Source: Limnobaculum zhutongyuii
Lineage (GTDB): Bacteria; Pseudomonadota; Gammaproteobacteria; Enterobacterales; Enterobacteriaceae
Direction: 5' to 3'
Assembly (NCBI RefSeq): GCF_004295645.1
Contig: NZ_CP034752.1
Span: forward strand, 3,658,001 to 3,722,000
DNA length: 64,000 nucleotides
Of the stretch, positions 1-9,100 are shown piece after piece (position 1 is the first letter of the stretch; each line of letters opens with the position of its first letter). The notes under the pieces are model-generated. The model was not told where the DNA came from. It searched no databases and saw nothing but the letters and a program-made list of their open reading frames with translations. Made by a program: the position numbers and the translations under genes.

Positions 1-1017
1 CAACTTAAGTTGATTAGTGAGCAAAAAACTCACACCCAGTATTCTCACCTGCCCTCATCGGACAATCGGGGAAAACTGCCGGAAGGATTTATCTCTGCCC
101 AAAACAGCCCGATGGCGGCACTGTTTAGCCGGCTTCCGTCTATCGCGAAAAGCCAACAGGCCGTTATGATCTATGGTGAAAAAGGCAGTGGTAAATCGAT
201 GCTGGCGCACCATTTGTATCAACAGTCAGCCGGTCCACAGTCACAGCTAGCGGCGCTGTATGCAGAAACCCTGACGCTATTTATTACCTCGCCAGATCAA
301 AGCACTAGGGTAATAACGTTAACCGAAGCCATGCTGACAGATAACACCCTGTTTGAATATGCTAATGGAGGAACGTTACTGATAGAAAATATTGAATGTC
401 TGCCAGAGGCAATATGCTGTCAGTTAATTAGAAATATTCAGATTTATAAAGAGAAAGGTAATAGCACGAGAATTTTGATTACTCAAACCCAACTGAAACC
501 GGCACATACCGACCCTGCTAATTTATTAAGGTGTATTCGCTATTATAATTTATTCTGCCTTAGCGTGACTCTGCTTCCTTTAAGGCAACGCCGTGAAGAT
601 ATTCCGGAATTAGTGACCCACTACTTATTAAAGCTGGGAAAAACTCGCCAACACAAGTTACCGCTGCTCTCTACCCGCTTTCAACAATCACTATTAAACT
701 ATGACTGGCCGGGAAATATTTCAGAGTTAATTGCCCGCCTGGAAAAAGCAATTATCTCTTCCGGGGCCAATATTTTAGATATTAAACCCGGAGAATATGA
801 CAGAAATTATCCGGATATCAGGCAGCCTATTCTCCCTCTTAACGAAATCGTCAAAAGGCATATTATTGAAACGCTGAAACAAACCAACGGAAAAATATCC
901 GGTGAAGGTGGTGCAGCAGAAATACTTAAAATTAACAGTAATACGTTGTATAGCAAAATGAAAAAGCTGGGTATTACTAAGGATATATTTAGTCAGGAAG
1001 CCCAAAACAGAAACTGA
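1..1017 (+). CDS. Degenerate sigma54-type AAA+ regulator with Fis-type HTH (partial, open at left edge)
   Basis: The frame is open to the window edge; the first start inside is TTG at 10, so the true start may lie upstream. Counted from that TTG, there is a Walker A (GEKGSGKS, about residues 56-63), a weakened Walker B region (GGTLLIENIECLP, about 120-132), the YDWPGNISEL motif near 230-239, and a C-terminal Fis-like helix-turn-helix (AAEILKINSNTLYSKMKKL, about 301-319). These are the hallmarks of bacterial enhancer-binding proteins. The GAFTGA loop that contacts sigma54 is absent: the segment between Walker A and Walker B is short and lacks it, and the Walker B aspartates read E-N. I infer a DNA-binding regulator that probably does not activate sigma54 polymerase in the usual way. 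No receiver or PAS domain is visible. Its targets are unknown. Confidence 0.75.
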   Translation, partial: QLKLISEQKTHTQYSHLPSSDNRGKLPEGFISAQNSPMAALFSRLPSIAKSQQAVMIYGEKGSGKSMLAHHLYQQSAGPQSQLAALYAETLTLFITSPDQSTRVITLTEAMLTDNTLFEYANGGTLLIENIECLPEAICCQLIRNIQIYKEKGNSTRILITQTQLKPAHTDPANLLRCIRYYNLFCLSVTLLPLRQRREDIPELVTHYLLKLGKTRQHKLPLLSTRFQQSLLNYDWPGNISELIARLEKAIISSGANILDIKPGEYDRNYPDIRQPILPLNEIVKRHIIETLKQTNGKISGEGGAAEILKINSNTLYSKMKKLGITKDIFSQEAQNRN

Positions 1018-1018
1018 A

Positions 1019-1294
1019 TCAGGCTTTATCTTCCAGACTATTAAAGCTTAATAAACCATCAAGCTCTTGTTCCGCTTCTTCAAACAGATTATACAACGAA
1101 ACAAAATCCATCGACTGACGGTCAAAATGGGTAAACACAATTTGAACCGGCAAGCGGATACCTGCGGTTAATGCATCCCATAATGCATCTAAATTATTAC
1201 CAAACCAGTCTGGTAACAGGAATATATCTGCGAACTGTAAATAAAAGTCCGGCATTGAACGAATATCAGCAAAATCGAAAACGACGCTTCTCAT
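1019..1294 (-). CDS. Barstar-family ribonuclease inhibitor (YhcO-like)
   Basis: A 91-residue acidic protein with the barstar signature around FGNNLDALWDAL (about residues 32-43) and the expected length of about 90 residues. Barstar proteins bind and block barnase-type ribonucleases in the cytoplasm. The gene lies directly downstream of a barnase-like ribonuclease gene on the same strand; the ribonuclease stop and this start overlap as TAATG. That linkage strongly supports a toxin/inhibitor or secreted-nuclease/immunity pair. E. coli YhcO is a family member without an adjacent nuclease. The inhibitor role is inferred from family and linkage. Confidence 0.85.
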   Translation of the reverse strand: MRSVVFDFADIRSMPDFYLQFADIFLLPDWFGNNLDALWDALTAGIRLPVQIVFTHFDRQSMDFVSLYNLFEEAEQELDGLLSFNSLEDKA

Positions 1295-1812
1295 TAGCTT
1301 TTTACCTCCATGAATCGTTTATAATGGTCGCGTGAAACATATATCAGACCATCATTTGAATACAGTAATCTGTCTGCTCCCCGATGTCCGCAGCGGTAAT
1401 TAAGATCCGCCTCATACCAGACTCGTCCGGATGCTTCTGGCAGCCCGCCTTCCCGATTAGAGAAGCGGTCACCACCGATAGCCTTACCCGGTAAAACAGA
1501 ACAAAGATTACCATCGCGAGCATCCCAGCCTTGCGAACGGGCCTTACTCTTAGTGATGTAATAATCCGGCAAACGCTTATTCTGGCGTACATATGACGCA
1601 ACAACGTCTTGCCGGGTAAGCTTATCGATTTCCTGAGTCGATATATCCGCAGGGGATGGCTTACCTTTATTACGATCAACCGGTTGTGATGAGTTCTCCG
1701 CTGAGCGAGGCTCGATTGAAGAGTGCTTTGTACTATTTAATTTATTGAAAGCAACGCCAACAATAATCAGTAATGCACAAAATATCAGTATCCCTATGGT
1801 ATTTCTCTTCAT
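1294..1812 (-). CDS. Barnase-type (N1/T1 family) ribonuclease with N-terminal membrane segment
   Basis: 172 residues. Residues 6-24 form a hydrophobic signal or anchor, followed by a polar linker to about 65 and a barnase-like domain over 66-170. The domain keeps LPDYYITKSKARSQGW, GKAIGGDRFSNREG, YEADLNY and DRLLYS. All expected active-site residues can be matched to barnase: K88 (K27), E134 (E73), R144 (R83), R148 (R87) and H163 (H102), so it should be an active guanyl-preferring RNase. Two cysteines (C104, C141) not present in Bacillus barnase could form a disulfide after export. It is followed by a barstar gene with a one-base overlap. Whether the N-terminus is cleaved or stays as an anchor is not clear. 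Confidence 0.88.
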   Translation of the reverse strand: MKRNTIGILIFCALLIIVGVAFNKLNSTKHSSIEPRSAENSSQPVDRNKGKPSPADISTQEIDKLTRQDVVASYVRQNKRLPDYYITKSKARSQGWDARDGNLCSVLPGKAIGGDRFSNREGGLPEASGRVWYEADLNYRCGHRGADRLLYSNDGLIYVSRDHYKRFMEVKS

Positions 1813-1965
1813 GCTCTCTCAGTTACGAATTACGATAACTCACCCTATATTAATATTTAGCTTATATCAGCCTTTTTACCAATATGTATTATTTCACACT
1901 CTCACCGAATAAGATGTCACAGTGTGTATCCAAAGAATACATTGAATAAAAATATTCGATCGCGA

Positions 1966-2841
1966 TTAATTAGTCAGCTTATTTTCGCTTTCTTTACATT
2001 TATTGAGGAATTTTAACTCAGCCACGATAACAAAACTAATGACTACCAGTAATCCCCATGAGCTAATTTTGCCTAAATGTACTATCTGCCATGAGGTTGT
2101 CTGGTTAGGATATTGCCAGCCGCCAAGTAGCGTAACAATATTCTCCGCAATCCAAATAAAGAATCCTATCAACAAGAAAGCCAACGGTAAGGGTATCCAG
2201 AACTCACGTGCCATCGGTTTAAAATGTACTTTAGTCTTCCAGAATACCGCAATCAAAATTAAGGTAAGTGGCCAGCGATAGTCACCAATAAAATGGTGAG
2301 TAAAGAAGTTAAGATAGATAGCCGCCGCCAGAACTATCACCACCAGATGGGATGGATATCCCGTTAAACGCACCGACAATTGACGCCATGCCTGCAATAT
2401 ATAGCTACCTACTGCTGCATACATAAAACCGCTGTACAGCGGTACACCAAATACTTTGCTGTAGGCAAATTCCGGATAGCTCCATGAACCAATTCCCGGA
2501 GCCGTTTTAAACATCTCCAACACCAGCCCCAACAGGTGAAACAGTGAGATGGCAATCAGTTCTTTTTTAGTTTCCAGTCCGCTGTATACCAGCGCAAACT
2601 GAACCGCCAGCGCAACAATCAGCACAAAGTCATAGCGCGGTAATCCGCCCAATGGAAGAAATTTAGACAATGCCAGCGTGATAAAAAATGAAACGGCGAA
2701 AATACAGCTTACCGCCTCTTTTATACCAAAGCTCCAAAACTCCAGTAACGGCAAAGGCAAAGTACGCATCCATCCCTGTATATACCAGGGACGCGCATAA
2801 CCCATTACCGATGACGAAGAGTAAGTATCTATTGCTGACAT
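1966..2841 (-). CDS. DUF817 family integral membrane protein
   Basis: 291 residues with about eight hydrophobic segments and short loops, including LLGLVLEMFKTAPGIGSWSYPE and FTHHFIGDYRWPL, which I associate with the DUF817 family. The family is an inner-membrane protein of unknown function. It stands alone: the upstream gene on this strand is nearly 400 bp away and the barnase gene downstream is separated by 153 bp. The ATG at 2841 is followed by a hydrophilic stretch of about 20 residues before the first membrane segment. Family assignment is from memory of sequence character; no function is proposed. Confidence 0.75.
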   Translation of the reverse strand: MSAIDTYSSSSVMGYARPWYIQGWMRTLPLPLLEFWSFGIKEAVSCIFAVSFFITLALSKFLPLGGLPRYDFVLIVALAVQFALVYSGLETKKELIAISLFHLLGLVLEMFKTAPGIGSWSYPEFAYSKVFGVPLYSGFMYAAVGSYILQAWRQLSVRLTGYPSHLVVIVLAAAIYLNFFTHHFIGDYRWPLTLILIAVFWKTKVHFKPMAREFWIPLPLAFLLIGFFIWIAENIVTLLGGWQYPNQTTSWQIVHLGKISSWGLLVVISFVIVAELKFLNKCKESENKLTN

Positions 2842-2972
2842 GGTCGAAATCTCGCTGGGGTTAGAATAATCAGCAATATAATCGGGCTATGTGTGAAGGG
2901 AGTGAAGGGAATGTGAAGTGGGGAAAATAAATCAGACTGCTGACAAACCAGATAAATCGACATCAAAGAATA

Positions 2973-3023
2973 TTCCGGTCGTAGAATCTAAAACGCTTAT
3001 ATTAGCTTTGTGCTCGACCGGAA
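2973..3023. repeat. Inverted repeat, 9-bp arms
   Basis: TTCCGGTCG at 2973-2981 is the perfect reverse complement of CGACCGGAA at 3015-3023, with a 33-nt AT-rich loop. The left arm with flank, GAATATTCCGGTCGTA, resembles GAATATTCCGACCGTA at 46452-46467, which begins another inverted repeat. No T-run follows on either strand, so a simple terminator is unlikely. Confidence 0.55.
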
Positions 3024-3044
3024 GACCACCGTACTTAACTTCAG

Positions 3045-3126
3045 AGCGTGTCGGGCCTGGTCTCCCTACGGGCGCTTCGTTGGCTTACGCCAAGTCGACC
3101 CCCACGGGAGCCCCTCCCGACAATTG
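3045..3126. repeat. GC-rich nested palindromic element
   Basis: Outer arms TGTCGGG (3049-3055) and CCCGACA (3116-3122), inner arms CTCCC (3062-3066) and GGGAG (3106-3110), and a central hairpin TTGGC-TTAC-GCCAA (3080-3093) are all on one axis. The stretch is far richer in GC than its flanks, where runs of A and T dominate. The structure resembles an extragenic palindromic repeat or a structured RNA. Only one copy was noticed in the window. Confidence 0.5.
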
Positions 3127-3156
3127 ACTATTTTAAGGTAAATAATGAACCATCGG

Positions 3157-3180
3157 ATTTTCCCATCAATCCGGGAAAAT
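3157..3180 (-). terminator. Possible terminator of the DUF1993 gene
   Basis: ATTTTCCC (3157-3164) and GGGAAAAT (3173-3180) form an 8-bp stem with an 8-nt loop, about 55 nt past the stop of the minus-strand gene. There is no strong U-tract beyond the arm itself, so the assignment is weak. Confidence 0.35.
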
Positions 3181-3234
3181 AACTGCTTTACTCTCTAACC
3201 ACCTGACTAAATATAATAATATCAAATGGTCAAT

Positions 3235-3735
3235 TTAGATCTTACCGATATAATCGCGTTTACCTACCGGCACGCCATTGTGGCGTAAAATGTTATATGC
3301 CGTAGCGATATGGAAGTAGATATTCGGCAGAGCATGTTGCAATAAGAAGACTTCAGCCGGAAGCGCATTGTCGTACCACGGCAGTTTGATATCACGCTTC
3401 TCACAATCGGCGAAATTACTCTCTTTTAGCGTGGCAATGAAATCGACCGTTTTCTTGATACGTTCCTTCAACTGCTCAAATGAAGTTTCGGTATCGGCAA
3501 AGCTTGGTGGCTCAATACCGGCCAAACGCGCCGCACAACCTTTAGTCATATCACTGACCAACTGAACCTGACGTGCCAAAGGAAACATATCCGGTGCTAA
3601 ACGGTCGTTGAACAATACCGACTCATCAATTTTGCGTTCTGTACAAAACGCCATTGCCATGTCGATCAGATGATCAAGATTATTCAAAACACGAGTAGTA
3701 CTTTGCGTAGCTAACTGATAGTAGGAAATACTCAT
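3235..3735 (-). CDS. DUF1993 family protein
   Basis: 166 residues, soluble, mostly helical. It matches the DUF1993 pattern as I know it: an N-terminal SYYQLATQSTTRVLNNLDHL helix, a central LAPDMFPLARQVQLVSDMTKG segment and the C-terminal LPNIYFHIATAYNILRHNGVPVGKRDYIG. The family is distantly reminiscent of DinB-like four-helix bundles and has no established function. It is a single gene with no clear operon partner; tldD ends over 120 bp further downstream on the same strand. Confidence 0.8.
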   Translation of the reverse strand: MSISYYQLATQSTTRVLNNLDHLIDMAMAFCTERKIDESVLFNDRLAPDMFPLARQVQLVSDMTKGCAARLAGIEPPSFADTETSFEQLKERIKKTVDFIATLKESNFADCEKRDIKLPWYDNALPAEVFLLQHALPNIYFHIATAYNILRHNGVPVGKRDYIGKI

Positions 3736-3861
3736 TTTAATACCCCGTAGAAAGATGACATGAAAGCTGTCGAACTCAGGAGGAAGACATCCCTGATTAG
3801 CGGCATAAGTTGAAATCGGGTAACTGGCAAACCGTTACCCGACCGTTTTTTATTGATGACC

Positions 3862-5307
3862 CTAGGCGGTTCCGCCTACGGTTAAATTGTCCAGTTTCAA
3901 CGTTGGCTGTCCGACACCGACGGGCACACTTTGCCCTTCTTTGCCACACACGCCCACCCCTTTATCCAGCGCCAGGTCGTTGCCTACCATCGAGATCTGC
4001 TGCATTGCCTCAATGCCTGAGCCAATCAGCGTTGCCCCTTTCACCGCTTTGCCAATTCGACCATTCTCGATCAAATAGGCCTCGGAAGTAGAGAACACAA
4101 ACTTACCTGAAGTAATATCCACCTGACCGCCGCCAAAATTAGGGGCATACAGGCCATATTCTACGCTGGCAATAATCTCTTCCCGGCTGGATTTACCTGC
4201 CAGCATATAAGTATTGGTCATCCGCGGCATTGGCAGGCTGGCATAAGATTCACGACGTCCGTTACCCGTTGGAACTAACCCCATTAGTCGGGCATTTAGC
4301 TTATCTTGCATATAGCCTTTCAGAATGCCGTTTTCAATCAGCACGTTGTACTGCCCGGGAACCCCTTCGTCATCAATAGACAAAGAACCGCGACGTCCCA
4401 TCATGGTACCGTCATCAACCACGGTGCAAAGTTCTGATGCGACCAGCTCGCCCATACGACCACTGAAGACGGATGAACCCTTACGGTTGAAGTCACCTTC
4501 AAGGCCATGACCAACGGCTTCATGCAGCAATACGCCAGGCCAGCCAGCACCCAGAACCACAGGCATCGCACCCGCAGGAGCCGCAATAGCAGACAGGTTC
4601 ACCAGCGCCATTCTTACCGCTTCCTGAGCAAACACTTCCGCACGAACACCCATTTCAGTCTGTTCAAGGAAATATTCATAACCAACACGGCCGCCGCCGC
4701 CGCTGGAACCACGCTCACGCTTACCGTTCTCTTCTACCAGCACGCTGACAGAAAGGCGTACTAACGGCCGGATATCCGCCGCCAGAGTACCATCCGTTGC
4801 GGCAACCAGTACCATTTCATACACGCCACTCAGACTGGCATTAACTTCCTGTACCCGCTTGTCTGCCGCTCTGGCAACTTTATCTACTTGATGCAGCAAT
4901 TCAATTTTGGCTTCGCGAGTCAGACTTTGCAGCGGATCAATGGCCGGATAAAGTGAAGAATAAGGCACAGAACCCAGTACATGGCTTTTACCGTTTCCTT
5001 TATCACTAACGATAGAGCGTGCTGCATGAGCACTTTGGGTCAGGGCATTTAACGTAATCTGATCCGCATAGGCAAAACCGGTCTTTTCACCGCTGATCGC
5101 CCGAACACCTACGCCCTGATCGATATTGTAGGAACCATCTTTAATAATACCGTCTTCAATGACCCAGGATTCATGGTAGCTGGATTGAAAATAGAGGTCG
5201 GCATAATCCAGACGCCGTTCAGACAATTGCCCCAGAACGTTAAACAGATCCTGATGGCTTAATTTATTCGCAGCCAATAGCTGCTCACTGACCAGCGTCA
5301 GATTCAT
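3862..5307 (-). CDS. tldD: Metalloprotease TldD
   Basis: 481 residues, the length expected of TldD. The zinc motif HEAVGH (H262, E263, H267) in LLHEAVGHGLEGDFNRKG is intact, and the C-terminal half carries TNTYMLAG and FSTSEAYLIENG. TldD pairs with TldE (PmbA) as a heterodimeric cytoplasmic protease that degrades unfolded peptides, matures microcin B17 and affects CcdA turnover. It is the last gene of the minus-strand mreB-to-tldD cluster, five bases after the nitrilase gene. tldE is not in the window, as expected from its separate position in E. coli. Confidence 0.97.
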   Translation of the reverse strand: MNLTLVSEQLLAANKLSHQDLFNVLGQLSERRLDYADLYFQSSYHESWVIEDGIIKDGSYNIDQGVGVRAISGEKTGFAYADQITLNALTQSAHAARSIVSDKGNGKSHVLGSVPYSSLYPAIDPLQSLTREAKIELLHQVDKVARAADKRVQEVNASLSGVYEMVLVAATDGTLAADIRPLVRLSVSVLVEENGKRERGSSGGGGRVGYEYFLEQTEMGVRAEVFAQEAVRMALVNLSAIAAPAGAMPVVLGAGWPGVLLHEAVGHGLEGDFNRKGSSVFSGRMGELVASELCTVVDDGTMMGRRGSLSIDDEGVPGQYNVLIENGILKGYMQDKLNARLMGLVPTGNGRRESYASLPMPRMTNTYMLAGKSSREEIIASVEYGLYAPNFGGGQVDITSGKFVFSTSEAYLIENGRIGKAVKGATLIGSGIEAMQQISMVGNDLALDKGVGVCGKEGQSVPVGVGQPTLKLDNLTVGGTA

Positions 5308-5312
5308 AATAG

Positions 5313-6161
5313 TTATTCACTCTTATTTAATGGATTTTTCAGCACCGGCTGAAATCTATTGTGTTTGACGACAGGCATTTGTTCGCGCAGTTTCTGCATG
5401 CCGGAAGTGTCTACATGTACCTTAATGCCTTCAACCGCATCCGCATTAATGCCGACCACGCTTCCCCATGGATCGATAGCCATGGTATGGCCCCAGGTGC
5501 GACGGGTTGAACCATGGCGTCCAACTTGTGCCGGAGCCAGAATCCAACACTGATTCTCAATAGCCCGTGCGCGCAGCAGAATTTCCCAGTGAGCCTCTCC
5601 CGTTACGCGGGTAAATGCCGCCGGAATAGAGATCAGCTCAGCGCCTTGCTCTCTCAATGCCTGATACAGGCCAGGAAAACGCAAATCATAACAAATAGTC
5701 ATACCCAGTCGACCAACCGGCGTATCGACCACCGTTAAATGCTGACCATAGGCATAAGCATCTGACTCACGGTAATGGTTGTGTCCGTCCGCAACATCTG
5801 CATCAAACATATGCATTTTGTCGTAACGGGCCTTAATTTCGCCCTTATCATCAAACAACAGGCTACTGGCGGTTAAACGATCCGGATCTTCACGGCTGAT
5901 AAGCGGCATTGAACCTACTAAAATCCATATGCCGTAGCGTATTGCCATCTCCCTGATGGCATCCTGAAGTGGCCCGGTTCCTTCTGTTTCGGAATATTTA
6001 TAATAGGTTTGAGTATCAGCAAACAGTAACGCATTCTCCGGCGTCATAACCAACTTCACGTGGGGTTTCAACTGCTTAATTTGTTGCTCAATTTGCGCCA
6101 GATTGGCACGCACATTATCCCCACTACAGAGTTGTAACAGAGCTACGTTAGCACTTCTCAT
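5313..6161 (-). CDS. Carbon-nitrogen hydrolase (nitrilase superfamily, Nit-type amidase)
   Basis: 282 residues with the catalytic triad of the nitrilase superfamily: E42 in MTPENALL, K115 in YDKMHMFD and C157 in MTICYDLRFPGLY. The FDADVADGHNHYRESD segment is typical of the Nit1/YbeM type, many of which hydrolyse deaminated glutathione. The start overlaps the yhdP stop by one base (TAATG), so the two are probably translated together. E. coli K-12 lacks a nitrilase gene at this place; I recall other Enterobacterales such as Yersinia carrying one. The exact substrate is inferred. Confidence 0.88.
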   Translation of the reverse strand: MRSANVALLQLCSGDNVRANLAQIEQQIKQLKPHVKLVMTPENALLFADTQTYYKYSETEGTGPLQDAIREMAIRYGIWILVGSMPLISREDPDRLTASSLLFDDKGEIKARYDKMHMFDADVADGHNHYRESDAYAYGQHLTVVDTPVGRLGMTICYDLRFPGLYQALREQGAELISIPAAFTRVTGEAHWEILLRARAIENQCWILAPAQVGRHGSTRRTWGHTMAIDPWGSVVGINADAVEGIKVHVDTSGMQKLREQMPVVKHNRFQPVLKNPLNKSE

Positions 6162-9100
6162 TAATCGCCTTCTCCCTTCGGTTGACGCAATACTTCATTC
6201 ACATTTGGATTTTCGAAACTACCGTCAATTTTATAGCGAATCAGTGAAATCTTGTTCCACAGAGGTGCAAGAACCTGACTCACCGTAAACACTGCTGCCC
6301 CTGCAATAGGGTTTACCACAAACGCCGTTGCCACTCCCACCGTGGCCGAAATTTCAGGTGCAACTACAGCATTAAGATTGAGGCGTTGTTTAGCTAAATC
6401 AATGGAGCCATCAACAGCAATATCCGCAGATAAACCATCGATCAAAGTATCATTGGTAGTTGCAACGCCTTTTGCCAGCTTAAGGCTTCCACTGATAGTA
6501 TCAAAGTAAAAACCATTGCCAAACGTATCACTAAAATCAAACTGTAGTTTACGTATTAGCGCGTTAAAACTTAATAGTCTCAGTATTTGCCCGGCATGAC
6601 CGCCGCCGGCATTATCAACCATTCCTTTGCCCAACTTGGTAACCACCTGACCATCCAGGGTATCTACCTGAGGTGACCAGGGTTCCCCCTGCCATGCCAG
6701 ACTAAAGTTCACATCAAACGGTGCATCTTTCAGTGGGGTATAAACACCAAAGTAATCCATGCTGCGATCGATTTGCTGCCCGGATAACTTACCATCAACC
6801 CGGGTGGCAGAACCTGCGGACGAACGTAGCCAGTCGCCGCTGAACGTTAACCGGGTATTACCGGTGTCAATGACGCCATTACTCAGACTTAAACTTTCAG
6901 GACGGAATCGCACATCGGCTTCGACAATCCCCAGGCGTTGCCCCATTCCCCAACACTCTTTACAGCGAATCGCCAAAGATGGCAGGCGACCAAAATTGAT
7001 GGAAGAGAGTGATGACTTACCGGCTTTGCCTTTGCTATCGGTAGTCGTGCCCAGCAGGCTCTCTTTTTTAGGGTTGAAATACAGGTAGTCAATATCCGCT
7101 TGCCACGGCTGATTATTGTTAATGCTGAGTCGGGCATCGATCTCTTTGCCTTTGATCCCCACCTGAGTATTGGCAGAGCGGTTATCCACATCAACGGCAA
7201 CATCACGCCAGAACTGTCCGGCTAATTCAACCTGTGGAGAACGGAAAACCCAGCGCGGCGGCATCGCGAACTTCCCCGTTTTTCCGCTGGTATCAGCCGC
7301 ACTCAGCGAGCCAAGAACCGCCATTAACTTTTCACCATCTAACGCCGGTAGTTGCATATCCAGACGTTCATCAGAAGAGAGTGTCGGTATTTTTTGGCTA
7401 TTCATCTGCCAGGCAAGGCGCGTTAATCGGGTTTTATCTTTAGTGAATACCCACTGACTGTTGACGGCCTGATTACCTGCAATGGTCCCATCCATATTAA
7501 AGCCTTTCAGGTCACCACTGGCCTTCAGTTTTACCGGTAATGCCGAGCCTGATGACTTATTTAGCGGTGCAGGTAAGCGACTGCTCACTCCTTTCAGATC
7601 TCCGGTGAAGAGCACATCATATTTAGCGCTGCCTTTTGGTGGTAACGTGATGGCTACATCGCTCTTCCAACCAGCATTACCGGCTACTTCCGAAGCAATC
7701 TCTTTTGGCAACCATGGTAATTTAGCCACTGACCAGTTGCCGGTTATACCAACTTTAACACCGTAATCTTTGGCATTTTGTTTGGTGGAGAAATTCAAGC
7801 CTACCGGTTGGTTAAACCACTGAGCAGTTAGCGGTTTACTCATCAAATCGCCATTATCAAAGCTGAAAGTACCACTGACGTTTTCCATAGTAGAATCAAT
7901 CGGTTTAATATGCAGACTATTATCCTTCAGGGTAATATCTCCTTTGGCGATGGCATTTTTACCATCAAGAGGGATATCCAGCTGTAAGCGCCCGCTAACA
8001 TTACCCTTCACTTCTACCTGTTCCAGTGCCGCACCTACGGACGACTTCAACGGTGAGCCATTCATATAGTCACGAACATCAATGCCATCACCATCCACAT
8101 CGGCATCCACGGTTAACTGGTGTTTGGCATAGTCAGCAATAATCGCTTCAATATTGCGGCCATTCACTTTTCCCAGCTTCGCGGTTGGTGCATTCATCCA
8201 GAGTCCGGCATTAACGAAATCCAGATCTATGGTCATGTCAGTCAGCGGTTTCCAGTCTGGCTGGAATTTGAAGGTGGTTTCGGTTAATGGCGCATAGACC
8301 TCGAACAGGCCATCTTTTTCCGGATAAGGAAACTTCACCGGATTACCGGAAAAAATCAGCGTAGCGTTATCCGACTTACCGGCAATAATTGCTGAAGAGA
8401 GGTAATCAACTAAATCTTTACCCATCAGTGGTTCAGGGAAATAACGCCAGGCATCGCCAGCATCATAGACCCGAATACCTGCCAGAATACTTAACCAGGG
8501 ATCGCTTCCTTCAGGTTGAGTGTAGTCAAACCCGCCATTGACCCATAAAGATTTAGCCTGAACATCAATATGGTCGCTCCATAAACGAAACTCATTTTGA
8601 TTATTCAGCCAGTTTAGCGTGGCATTAGCCTTACTGACTTCCAGAGGAGCCCGGAATACGCTGCTGTATGGCAGAATGCTATTATTCAACTCAACGCTCA
8701 TGGTTCCTTCGCGGGTACTTCCGGCGATAGTTCCCTGAGTGTGATTGCTGCCCGGAATTAACTCCCAGGGTTGCCAACTGGCTTCTTGCCACTTGGCCTG
8801 AAAATGAAGATTTTCTGGCTGCTTTAACGGAATATCCAACGCCAGAAGCGGCAAATTGCCATGGGGATCCATCTTAAACCAGATATCCAACGCGTCAGGC
8901 GTCAGAAAACTAAAAATAGGCAATAGCGGATTGATATGGTCAAGGCTCAGGTTTTCTGCCCGAATGCGGAGCATCTCCTCCCACTTATCGCCGTTAGAAG
9001 CGATGCCTTCAGGTTGCCAGAACAGGCTGACCCGACCGGCAGGCCAGACAACACCATCAGTTTTCAGGTTGAGCGACGGCACATCTAGACGCCAGCCCTT

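Larger units (their letters stand above)
2842..3234. other. 393-bp intergenic region with two inverted-repeat structures
   Basis: Between the divergent DUF817 start and the DUF1993 stop I see no convincing gene; the 69-codon frame at 2918-3127 reads through the palindromic element and looks spurious. The region holds an inverted repeat at 2973-3023, a GC-rich nested palindrome at 3045-3126 and a small hairpin at 3157-3180. The DUF817 promoter must lie at the left side on the minus strand, but no clear box was recognised. Confidence 0.6.

Noticed and set aside
2918..3127. 69-codon plus-strand ORF
   Set aside because: It runs straight through the GC-rich palindrome and has no ribosome binding site or recognisable protein features.
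3810..4091. Plus-strand ORF antisense to tldD
   Set aside because: Lies within a well-conserved gene and shows low-complexity composition typical of shadow frames.
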